Assembly (NCBI GenBank): GCA_963846165.1
Contig: CAWJUU010000009.1
Location: 310,001 to 374,000 of the forward strand
Length of the DNA: 64,000 nucleotides
Direction: 5' to 3'
From: WHSW01 sp963846165
GTDB lineage: Bacteria > Actinomycetota > Thermoleophilia > Solirubrobacterales > 70-9
Every line of letters begins with the position of its first letter. The first letter of the stretch is position 1. The notes under the pieces were generated by a model. The model was not told where the DNA came from and did no database searches. It worked only from the letters and a program-made list of their open reading frames with translations. Shown one piece after another: positions 57,132 through 64,000 of this stretch. Made by a program: the position numbers and the translations under genes.

Positions 57132-57764
57132 TCAGAGCTTGTCGGCGTGCAGCGTGTACTCGCCGACGATCTTGCCCTGGTCGAGGACGTGGCCCTCGAT
57201 CGCAGCGCGAACGTCGTCGAGCCTGAAGTCGCCCTCGAGGCCGAGGCTGGGGACGTCGAGCGCGTAGACGGTGAAGTGGTAGGTGTGAAGCCGCTCGTCG
57301 TTCCAGGGCGGGAACGGCCCGTCATATCCACCGTAGGTGCCGCCCATCTCGGGATCGCCGGCGAACGAGTCGGTGTAGCTGCTCGAGCCGGTGACCCCAT
57401 GCTCGGTCTCACCCGTCGGCTTGCCGCCCGGGACGATCCCCTGCGAGCCGGCGCCCTCGGGGAGCTCGGTGACGTCAGGCGAGATGTCGATCAGGAGCCA
57501 GTGGGTGAAGTCCTGGCGCGGCGCGTCCTCGGCGATCGTTCGCCCCTCCTGGTTGGCGTCTGCGAAGTCGGCCGGCACGTCGGGGTCATAGACGGTGAGC
57601 ACGAACGACTGCGTGCCCTCGGGCGCGCCCGACCAGCGCAGATGCGGACTTCGGTTTCCACCCTCGGCCGCCGCCTTGCCCTCCCTGTCGGGTACCCCGA
57701 ATGCGTGCTCGTCGGGAACCCGCTCACCGTGGTTGAAGCTGTCGGACTCGACCGTCAATGCCAT
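57132..57764 (-). CDS. YbhB/YbcL family (Raf-kinase-inhibitor-like) protein
   Basis: A PEBP-fold protein of 210 residues with YDPDVPADF, FTHWLLIDI and GPFPPWNDERLHTYHFTVYAL as the ligand-pocket signatures. The GAGGAG upstream of ATG 57764 supports the start. Function in bacteria is unknown. It lies 31 bp downstream of pepP in the same direction. Confidence 0.9.
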   Translation of the reverse strand: MALTVESDSFNHGERVPDEHAFGVPDREGKAAAEGGNRSPHLRWSGAPEGTQSFVLTVYDPDVPADFADANQEGRTIAEDAPRQDFTHWLLIDISPDVTELPEGAGSQGIVPGGKPTGETEHGVTGSSSYTDSFAGDPEMGGTYGGYDGPFPPWNDERLHTYHFTVYALDVPSLGLEGDFRLDDVRAAIEGHVLDQGKIVGEYTLHADKL

Positions 57765-57795
57765 GCGCTCTCCTCGTTCGCCGGACGCGGGAAGT

Positions 57796-58902
57796 CTAGG
57801 AGACCACCCGCAGCTGCTTCGGCAGCGAGCTGAGATTGCGGTGCCCGCCGGCCGTGATCGTGACCAGGTCCTCGATCCGAACCCCGTAGCGGCCCGGAAG
57901 GTAGACGCCCGGCTCGACCGAGACCACGTCGCCGGCGACGAGCACGTCCTCGGAGTGAATCCCGAGTCGCGGCGCCTCGTGGACCTCGAGCCCGACCCCG
58001 TGGCCGAGGCCATGGCCGAAATGGTCGGCGTGCCCCGCATCGCGGATGATCGCTCGCGCGACCTCGTCGGCCTGCTTGCCCCCAACCCCCTCTCGAACCG
58101 CTTCGAGGCCGGCCTCCTGCGCAGTGCGGACGAGCTCGTAGAGATCGCGCGCCTGATCGTCGAGCTGGCCGGTGGCGAAGGTCCGGGTGCAATCCGAGCA
58201 GTAGCCGTCCAGCAACGCTCCCATGTCCCAGACCACGAGCTCGCCCGGGCCGATCTCGCGCTCGGTCGGCTCGGCGTGCGGGAGCGCGCCGTTCTCGGCC
58301 GCCGCGACGATCGCCTGAAACGAAGGCTCAGCTCCGAGCTCGCGGATTCGCGCCTCGGCGGCGCGTGCGACCTCGCGCTCGGTGCGACCGACGAGTCCCA
58401 GCGAGAGCACCGACTCATACGCACTGTCGGTGAGCCGTGCGGCCTCGGCGATCGCCTCGAGCTCGGCCGGGCCCTTGCTGCGGCGCAGCCGCTCGACCAG
58501 GCCGCCGGCAGCGACCAGCTCCGTCTCGGACCCGGCCTCCACCAGCGCCTGCTCGAGCTTTCGCAGCGTCGCGACGCTGGTCGCCGCGTCGTCGAACCCG
58601 ACCCGGCCCGCGAGCCGCGAGGCGAGCTCATCCATCAGCTTGCCGGCGGCGGTGACCCGTTCGAAGGCTTCACCGACCTCGCGCTCGGCGCGTTCGGTAT
58701 AGCGGAAGTCCGTAAGGAAGACTCTGGTCTGCGGGCCGACGATCGCGATCCCGCTGGTGCCGGTGAAACCGGTGAGCCAGCGCGAGTTCGCGATCGCGTC
58801 GCGACCCGAGTCGCCGGGACGAACCAGGTCGCCGACGATCAGCTGGTCGAGCCCCTCCTCCTCGACGAAACCCGCGAGCCGCTCGGCGCGCTCGGCGCTC
58901 AC
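57796..58902 (-). CDS. M24 family Xaa-Pro peptidase
   Basis: A 368-residue pita-bread metallopeptidase. The N-terminal creatinase-like domain covers residues 1-130, and the catalytic part contains WDMGALLDGYCSDCTRTF, GHGLGHGVGLEVHE and ESPGVYLPG-type (VSVEPGVYLPGRYGVR) segments with the metal ligands. The GTG start overlaps the aroQ stop (GTGA). In related genomes the next gene is efp, but here it is the island. Confidence 0.93.
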   Translation of the reverse strand: MSAERAERLAGFVEEEGLDQLIVGDLVRPGDSGRDAIANSRWLTGFTGTSGIAIVGPQTRVFLTDFRYTERAEREVGEAFERVTAAGKLMDELASRLAGRVGFDDAATSVATLRKLEQALVEAGSETELVAAGGLVERLRRSKGPAELEAIAEAARLTDSAYESVLSLGLVGRTEREVARAAEARIRELGAEPSFQAIVAAAENGALPHAEPTEREIGPGELVVWDMGALLDGYCSDCTRTFATGQLDDQARDLYELVRTAQEAGLEAVREGVGGKQADEVARAIIRDAGHADHFGHGLGHGVGLEVHEAPRLGIHSEDVLVAGDVVSVEPGVYLPGRYGVRIEDLVTITAGGHRNLSSLPKQLRVVS

Positions 58903-59351
58903 GCTCCGAGGCGCTCCTTGACCAGCTCGAGTGCTTCGCGATACCCATCGGCGCCCTTGCCCGAGACGGTGGCGACGACGAGGCCCACGAGGACCGACTC
59001 ACTCCGCCAATCCTCGCGCGCCGCGACGTCGGAGAGGTGGACCTCGACCGCGGGCACGGCGGCGATCTCGAGCGCGTCGCGGATCGCCCAGCTGTAGTGG
59101 GTCCAGGCGCCCGGGTTGAGGATCGCCGCGTCGGCAGCGTCGGGGAGCCGGTGCAGGCGCTCGACGTATTCCCCCTCGTGGTTGGTCTGAAAGAAGGCGA
59201 GCTCGAGGTCGAGCTCACGCCCGAACCTCTTCACCTGCCTCTCGAGCTCGACCAGGGTCAGCTCGCCGTAGTGCTCGGACGGGCGCCTGCCGAGCATGTC
59301 GAGGTTGACGCCGTGGAGCACCTCGACGCGGTTGTGGTGGGTCGGGCTCAT
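58899..59351 (-). CDS. aroQ: Type II 3-dehydroquinate dehydratase
   Basis: The third step of the shikimate pathway, dehydrating 3-dehydroquinate. 150 residues. The active site has HGVNLDMLGRRPSEHYG at the N-terminus, FQTNHEGEYVERLH and ILNPGAWTHYSWAIRDAL, and VEVHLSD; the catalytic Tyr and His are present. Overlaps with both neighbouring genes by 4 bases. Confidence 0.96.
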   Translation of the reverse strand: MSPTHHNRVEVLHGVNLDMLGRRPSEHYGELTLVELERQVKRFGRELDLELAFFQTNHEGEYVERLHRLPDAADAAILNPGAWTHYSWAIRDALEIAAVPAVEVHLSDVAAREDWRSESVLVGLVVATVSGKGADGYREALELVKERLGA

Positions 59352-60925
59352 CCCGAGGCGAGCTCCTCCACGGCGCCCCGCACCCTACCCGGCTCGACGA
59401 GCGCCCCCGTGACCACCTCGCCCGGGCGCTCGCAGAACACGAACCCGACTCCGGCGGCGGTCCGCTTCTTGTCGCGCTCCACCGCCGCGAGCACGGCCGC
59501 GGGATCGAGAGCGGGATCGAGCGTCGTCGGCAGGCCGTGACGCGCGAGCAGTGTCGCCACCTCATCGCGCAGCTCAGCCGCGCCGGAGAGCCGCAGGGCG
59601 GCGAGCAGCCCGAGCCCGACCGCCTCGCCGTGGCGGTAGCGCGCATAGCCCGACGCCTGCTCGATCGCGTGGCCGACGGTGTGGCCGAGGTTGAGCACCT
59701 CGCGGCCGCCCGAGTCGCGCTCATCGGCGGCGACCACGGCGAGCTTCGTGCGCACGCAGTCGAAGATCACTTGATCGAGCGTCTCCAAATCGAGCGACTC
59801 GATCCGGCGCACGCTCTCCCACAGCCCACCCCCGGCGATCAGCCCGGTCTTGACCACCTCGACGAACCCGGCCGCGAGCTCCTGAGCCGGGAGCGTCTTC
59901 AGGGTCGCCGGATCGGCGAGCACGGCGGCGGGCAGGTGGTAGGCGCCGACGTAGTTCTTCGCCTCGGGCAGATCGACCCCGGTCTTGCCGCCATAGGCGG
60001 AGTCCACCTGGGCGACGAGCGTAGTCGGGAGCTGGACGACCGGCACGCCGCGTTGATAGGTGGCGGCACAGAACCCGGCGAGGTCGCCGACGACCCCGCC
60101 TCCGAGCGCGACGATGTGGTCGCCGCGGTCCATGCCGGCGCGCGCCAGCTCGCGCATGACCCGCTCGCTCTCGGCGAGCGTCTTGGACGCCTCACCGGGC
60201 GCGACCTCGACCCGGCCCGCCCACGGCTCGAGCGCCTCGGAGTGAAGGGCGCCAACGGTCGCGTCGGTGACGCAGAACGGCCGCCCGGCGAGCTCGGTGA
60301 CGCCCCCGTGGCGCCCGATCCGACCGAGCGCGCCCGCGCCGAGCAGGCCGCGGCCGACGAGCACCGGGTACTCGCCCGAGGCGCTCGCCGCCCACGCCAT
60401 CCGCGTTCCGGCGGGCAGCTCGGAGAGCGCGAGCAGCGACGGCATCGCCCGCGAGACCAGCTCCGGGTCGCCGGCCGGTAGCACCGTGTCGGCAAGCGAT
60501 GAGTAGATCGGCCCGCGCTCTTCGAGCAGGGCCTCGAAGCGCTCGCGGTCACGCGCCAGCGGGCGCTGGTCCTCGACCCGCTGCCACGCCTCGTCGGCCT
60601 CGACCCACAGCCAGACGACGACGTGGCGGTGCAGCGCCGCGCGGACGCGCCCCGAGAGCACGCTGCCTCCGCCGAGCGCGATCGCCCCGCCGTCGACCCG
60701 CTCGAGCAGCTCGGTCACCAGCGCCTCCTCGCGCCGCCGGAACTCCTGCTCGCCGTCGGAGTCGAAGAACTCCGCGATCGAGCTGCCCAGCTCGGCCTCG
60801 AGCAGCGCGTCGCTGTCGGCCACGTCGAGGCCGGCATCGCGAGCGACCGCCGCCGCCGTCGACTTGCCCGCCCCCATGAAGCCGATGAAGACGAGCGCCG
60901 GGCGCTTCTCGCTCAGCGGCGCCAA
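59348..60925 (-). CDS. aroKB: Bifunctional shikimate kinase/3-dehydroquinate synthase
   Basis: A fusion of AroK (residues 10-170: IGFMGAGKST Walker A and LGGGSVLSGRVR) and AroB (residues 185-525: GGGVVGDLAGFCAATYQRG, TTLVAQVDSAYGGKT and RHGEAVGLGL). The natural start has no ATG; the TTG at 60925 with GGGAG eight bases upstream is best, and CTG 60916 is the alternative. The start lies inside the end of aroC. The fusion catalyses steps 2 and 5 of the shikimate pathway. Confidence 0.94.
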   Translation of the reverse strand: MAPLSEKRPALVFIGFMGAGKSTAAAVARDAGLDVADSDALLEAELGSSIAEFFDSDGEQEFRRREEALVTELLERVDGGAIALGGGSVLSGRVRAALHRHVVVWLWVEADEAWQRVEDQRPLARDRERFEALLEERGPIYSSLADTVLPAGDPELVSRAMPSLLALSELPAGTRMAWAASASGEYPVLVGRGLLGAGALGRIGRHGGVTELAGRPFCVTDATVGALHSEALEPWAGRVEVAPGEASKTLAESERVMRELARAGMDRGDHIVALGGGVVGDLAGFCAATYQRGVPVVQLPTTLVAQVDSAYGGKTGVDLPEAKNYVGAYHLPAAVLADPATLKTLPAQELAAGFVEVVKTGLIAGGGLWESVRRIESLDLETLDQVIFDCVRTKLAVVAADERDSGGREVLNLGHTVGHAIEQASGYARYRHGEAVGLGLLAALRLSGAAELRDEVATLLARHGLPTTLDPALDPAAVLAAVERDKKRTAAGVGFVFCERPGEVVTGALVEPGRVRGAVEELASG

Positions 60926-62079
60926 TCGATCCGCTCCCGGTACGCCTGCACGGCGGCGAGAACGTCGTCGATGTGGTCGCCGCCGAACTTCTCCCGGTAA
61001 CAGCGGGCGAGCACCAGCGCAACCATCGCCTCGGCGACCACCCCGGCCGCGGGGACCACGGTCGAGTCGGTGCGCTCCCGCATCGCCTCGGCCGGCTCCT
61101 TGGTCTCGGTGTCGACCGAGCGCAGCGGCTTGGTCAGGGTCGAGATCGGCTTCAGGGCGCCGCCGACGACGAGCGGCTCGCCGTTCGACATCCCGCCCTC
61201 GACGCCGCCGGCGCGGTTGCTGGCGCGGAAGTAGCCGCGCTCGGCCGACCAGAAGATCTCGTCGTGGGACTCCGAGCCGGGAAGGCCCGCGACCTCCCAC
61301 GCCTCGCCGACGGAGACGCCCTTGACCGCCTGGATCGAGACCACGGCGCCGGCGAGGCGACCGTCGAGCCGCTCGTCCCAGGCGACGTGCGAGCCGAGGC
61401 CCGGAACGAGCCCGAAGGCGCGGACCTCGAACACCCCGCCGAGGCTCTCGTTCGCCTTCCGCAGCCGGTCGATCTCGGCGACCATGCGCTCGGCCGCCTC
61501 GGGGTCGAGGCAGCGCACCGGCGAGTCGTCGACGGTGGCGAAATCCTGCGGGCCGAGCTCGCCGGGCTCCGCCGCCTCGACCGAGGCGATCCGGATCACG
61601 TGGCTGTGCACGCTGACGCCGAGGGCGGCGAGGAACTCCTTCGCGATCGCCCCCGCGGCGACCCGGGCGGCGGTCTCGCGCGCACTCGCGCGCTCGAGCA
61701 CGTTGCGCACGTCGCTGAAGCCGTACTTCTGCGAGCCGACGAGGTCCGCGTGCCCGGGTCGCGGCAGGTGCGACTCGGGAACCTCGGCCTCGACCGGCCA
61801 TGGGTTCATGCGCTCCTCCCAGTTGGAGTAGTCGCGGTTCGCGACCAGCACCGCGATCGGGCTGCCCAGCGTGCGCCCGTGGCGAATCCCTGAGCGCACC
61901 TCGACCGCGTCGCGCTCGATCTTCATCCGGCCGCCGCGGCCGTGGCCGAGCTGGCGCCGAGCCATCTCGCGATCGATCCGTTCGCGGTCGAGCTCGAGTC
62001 CCGCGGGCAGGCCCTCGACGATCGCGACGAGCCCGGGCCCGTGCGACTCGCCCGCGGTCGTGAAGCGGAAACCAGCCAC
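60913..62079 (-). CDS. aroC: Chorismate synthase
   Basis: Last common step of aromatic biosynthesis, making chorismate from EPSP with reduced FMN. 388 residues with GESHGPGLVAIVEGLPAGL, RQLGHGRGGRMKIERD, SNRAGGVEGGMSNGEP and RTDSTVVPAAGVVAEAM as family signatures. GTG start at 62079. First gene of the aro block, just after the pilus genes; gap of 66 bp. Confidence 0.97.
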   Translation of the reverse strand: MAGFRFTTAGESHGPGLVAIVEGLPAGLELDRERIDREMARRQLGHGRGGRMKIERDAVEVRSGIRHGRTLGSPIAVLVANRDYSNWEERMNPWPVEAEVPESHLPRPGHADLVGSQKYGFSDVRNVLERASARETAARVAAGAIAKEFLAALGVSVHSHVIRIASVEAAEPGELGPQDFATVDDSPVRCLDPEAAERMVAEIDRLRKANESLGGVFEVRAFGLVPGLGSHVAWDERLDGRLAGAVVSIQAVKGVSVGEAWEVAGLPGSESHDEIFWSAERGYFRASNRAGGVEGGMSNGEPLVVGGALKPISTLTKPLRSVDTETKEPAEAMRERTDSTVVPAAGVVAEAMVALVLARCYREKFGGDHIDDVLAAVQAYRERIDWRR

Positions 62080-62145
62080 CGTCCACCTAAGTTAGAGAGG
62101 CCACGCGCGCCGGGTGGACGAGGCGCGAGGAGCGGGAGACGGCGT

Positions 62146-63039
62146 TCAGCCGGCCGGAGCCGGGCGCAGCTTCTCGGAGACCTTCGGCTTCTTCGAGCCG
62201 TCGAGGCCGTTCGGCTTCGGCACCCGGACGACCCGGATCTTGCGAACCGTGAGCCGGTAGCGGGTCCGGTCGGGACCATAGTCGAGGTAGCGGGTCTCGC
62301 CTTCCTTGAGCGTCAGGAACTGGCACGGGGCCGGCGACTTGGGCGCGCAGGAGCCATCGCCATCGGTCGCGGTGACGTCGGCGGAGACGAGGAAGACGGC
62401 GGTGTCGCCGGTCTCGCTGATGCCGAGGAAGGAGACCAGCGGCTTGCGGTCGTTCGGCAGCAGGTCGAGGCCACGGACCCCGTCGACCTTCTTCAGGTCG
62501 CCAACCGGGCCGGTGGTCACGTCGACGCGCGAGGTGTAGAAGCGAATCTTCGGCTCCTCGGTGACCACCTCGGGCTGGGGCTCGGGGCCGCTGGCGCCGT
62601 CATCGAGGATCGGCGCGGTGTCGGTGCCGGTGCTCGTCGAAGTCGAGCTCGTAGAGCTGGAGCTGCTGGAGGCGGTCGAGGTGTCGGTGGGCAAGGTCGC
62701 CGTGGTATCCGTGCTCGCGATGTCCCCGGCGAGCTCGTTCGCCGCCGGCGGGGCGAACCTCTGCGTGAACGGGTTCTTCTCCTTCAGCGCCGCGAGCCGC
62801 TTGCGGTAGTTGCGGATGCCGACCTGCTCGGCAAGCACCGCAGACTGCACCGCGGCAGCGTCCTCGACGGCGACCGGCGCTGCCGGCGGCGGCGGAACTG
62901 CTTCCGAGCCCGTGCCCTTGAGCACCATCGGGATCGCGACCAGGGCCACTGCGAGTGCGATCGCCGGGAGCAGCAGCCGCCGGTCGCGAAGGTCGCGATA
63001 GAGGTCGGAGAGGAACTGGGGAGCCTTGACGTTCTTCAC
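62146..63039 (-). CDS. Type IV pilus assembly (PilP-like) protein
   Basis: A 297-residue protein with a membrane helix (LLLPAIALAVALVAIPMVL), a Pro/Ala linker and a Ser/Thr-rich linker (residues 120-145), then a beta-rich C-terminal domain ending in RYRLTVRKIRVVRV. Its NPFTQRF motif before the linker is a typical PilP/secretin-binding-like feature. It overlaps the PilO-like gene by 4 bases. Confidence 0.7.
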   Translation of the reverse strand: MKNVKAPQFLSDLYRDLRDRRLLLPAIALAVALVAIPMVLKGTGSEAVPPPPAAPVAVEDAAAVQSAVLAEQVGIRNYRKRLAALKEKNPFTQRFAPPAANELAGDIASTDTTATLPTDTSTASSSSSSTSSTSTSTGTDTAPILDDGASGPEPQPEVVTEEPKIRFYTSRVDVTTGPVGDLKKVDGVRGLDLLPNDRKPLVSFLGISETGDTAVFLVSADVTATDGDGSCAPKSPAPCQFLTLKEGETRYLDYGPDRTRYRLTVRKIRVVRVPKPNGLDGSKKPKVSEKLRPAPAG

Positions 63040-63854
63040 GGCACCATCTCTCCGGATGTCGTCGCCGACGCCGGCGCCGGAGCGGCCGGGGCGCCGGTGG
63101 CCGGGGCGGGCGCCGTCGCGGTTGCGCCGGCGGTCAGACCCTGGTCGGCGGGAGCGACGTAGGTGGTCACGTGCAGGTTTGCCTCGAGGTGCGGGAAGCC
63201 TCGGATCTGGTCGTCGGAGAGGACGAAGCCGTCGACGGTCAGCAGCCTGCCGTCGACCCCGACTCCCTTCGAGTCGGTGCGAACCATGCCGTCGAGCTCG
63301 GCGATGAAGTCGGCGATCTCGAAGAAGTCGCCGCGGAAGTCGAGGTCGTACGGCAGCACCGGCAACCCGGCTGGACCCACCGTGGCCCCGATCGGGAGGA
63401 TCGCCGCAGCCGCCTCGGTGGCTGGGGCTGTGACCGGGGTCGTGGGAGCGGCGGTCGCATCCGCCTCGCCGGGTGGCGGGTCAACGGTGGTCTCGGCCGG
63501 CGCCGGCGGGGCCGCCTCCTCGCTCCCCTCGGTAAGCGCGATGCCGCGGAACTCGATCTGGGCACGCTTGGCGAGCGCCTGCGTCTGCTGGATCAGGCTC
63601 GCCGAGTCGTCGTCGCCGGGGACCGCCTTGCCGAGAACCACCAGCCGGTGGTAGTCGGCCTCATAGCCCTCCTTGGCATCCTCGGCGAACGCGGCGAGCT
63701 GCTCCTGATCGCCGACGGAGGCCTCGAGCGCCGCGATCTCGTCATCGAGCTGCGAGACCTGCTCGCGCTTCGGCGAGACGACGAGGAACCAAAACGCGGC
63801 CATCAACCCGACGGCGAGCAGCGCGAGCACGATCATCCGGTCGCTCGACTTCAC
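63036..63854 (-). CDS. Type IV pilus assembly protein PilO-like
   Basis: A 272-residue inner-membrane protein with a helix (IVLALLAVGLMAAFWFLVV) followed by a coiled coil (QLDDEIAALEASVGDQEQLA) and a ferredoxin-like domain with a Pro/Ala/Thr insert. This is the PilO layout. GTG start at 63854 overlaps the stop of the upstream gene. PilO pairs with PilN to make the pilus alignment complex. Confidence 0.75.
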   Translation of the reverse strand: MKSSDRMIVLALLAVGLMAAFWFLVVSPKREQVSQLDDEIAALEASVGDQEQLAAFAEDAKEGYEADYHRLVVLGKAVPGDDDSASLIQQTQALAKRAQIEFRGIALTEGSEEAAPPAPAETTVDPPPGEADATAAPTTPVTAPATEAAAAILPIGATVGPAGLPVLPYDLDFRGDFFEIADFIAELDGMVRTDSKGVGVDGRLLTVDGFVLSDDQIRGFPHLEANLHVTTYVAPADQGLTAGATATAPAPATGAPAAPAPASATTSGEMVP

Positions 63855-64000
63855 CGCGCCACCCCCGGGACCAGGTTCGCGGCGTCTTGCGCCTCACCAA
63901 CCTGCTCGGCGGTCGAGTTGGTCTCGGTCGTCGCGGGCTCCGTGGTGGTCGAGCCGGGCGCGGGGGGCGTCGTCCCCGGAACCGATGCGGCCTCGGGCGC
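63851..64000 (-). CDS. Probable PilN C-terminus, truncated by window edge
   Basis: The frame ends ANLVPGVAR and overlaps the PilO-like start by GTGA. Only about 49 residues are visible, Pro/Thr/Ala-rich (the APEAASVPGTTPPAPGSTTT stretch), so the name rests on position before pilO. Confidence 0.5.
   Translation of the reverse strand, partial: APEAASVPGTTPPAPGSTTTEPATTETNSTAEQVGEAQDAANLVPGVAR

Overview
The window is high-GC DNA from an actinobacterium. It is most likely a member of Thermoleophilia (Solirubrobacterales-like), judged from the DUF3866, SteA, MctB/SteB and DUF3159 proteins, a type IV pilus operon running into aro genes, many NTGA stop-start overlaps and frequent GTG starts. This placement is inference from gene content, not from a marker tree.

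Layout. 1-5.3 kb: GMC oxidoreductase (cut by the window edge), a lipoprotein, an SDR, a macrolide-type glycosyltransferase and tRNA-Asn. 5.3-6.05 kb: a frame-broken HTH-HNH gene next to a tRNA-Leu 5' fragment. 6.06-9.55 kb: a coupled dgt-DUF3159-dnaG unit. 9.6-26.3 kb: a long minus-strand run of recO, cupin, P1 peptidase, mutM, xerD, nudix, DUF3866, M20 peptidase, SnoaL, methyltransferase, pyrG, MraY-like transferase, steB, steA, recN, nadK and tlyA. Its tlyA-nadK-recN-steA-steB-pyrG-nudix-xerD backbone has the order known from Mycobacterium tuberculosis Rv1694-Rv1701. 26.3-28.0 kb: a cupin remnant and a TolB-like propeller protein.

28,018-38,772 is an integrated mobile element bounded by a perfect 60-bp direct repeat, with a tyrosine integrase against the right repeat. 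Inside are a PD-(D/E)XK resolvase-like gene, a ribbon-helix-helix regulator, a run of small overlapping genes, a P27-type small terminase, a zinc-finger RecA-fold replication ATPase followed by a GC-hairpin array, an excisionase-like gene, and two divergent secreted-protein genes. No portal, capsid, tail, large terminase or lysis gene is visible, so it resembles a phage satellite or a small integrative plasmid more than a prophage.

38.8-44.3 kb returns to core genes: dxs, a phosphoesterase, a prenyl synthase, nusB and efp (frame-broken). 44.27-57.8 kb is an accessory island starting with a frame-broken large serine recombinase directly beside efp. It holds zinc-finger phage-like genes, a glyoxalase, an LDH/MDH-type enzyme, a YadA-head-like repeat protein, DUF4239, SnoaL genes and debris, a CFA-synthase-like methyltransferase, an AbiEi/DUF559 protein, an M42 peptidase and a YbhB protein. 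57.8-64 kb is the coupled pilN-pilO-pilP-like / aroC-aroKB-aroQ-pepP operon, read right to left.

Several otherwise conserved genes (M20 peptidase, efp, SnoaL, HNH, serine recombinase, repeat protein) each need one or two small indels to read through. This is either real decay at the mobile loci or residual assembly error, and it affects how those entries should be read.
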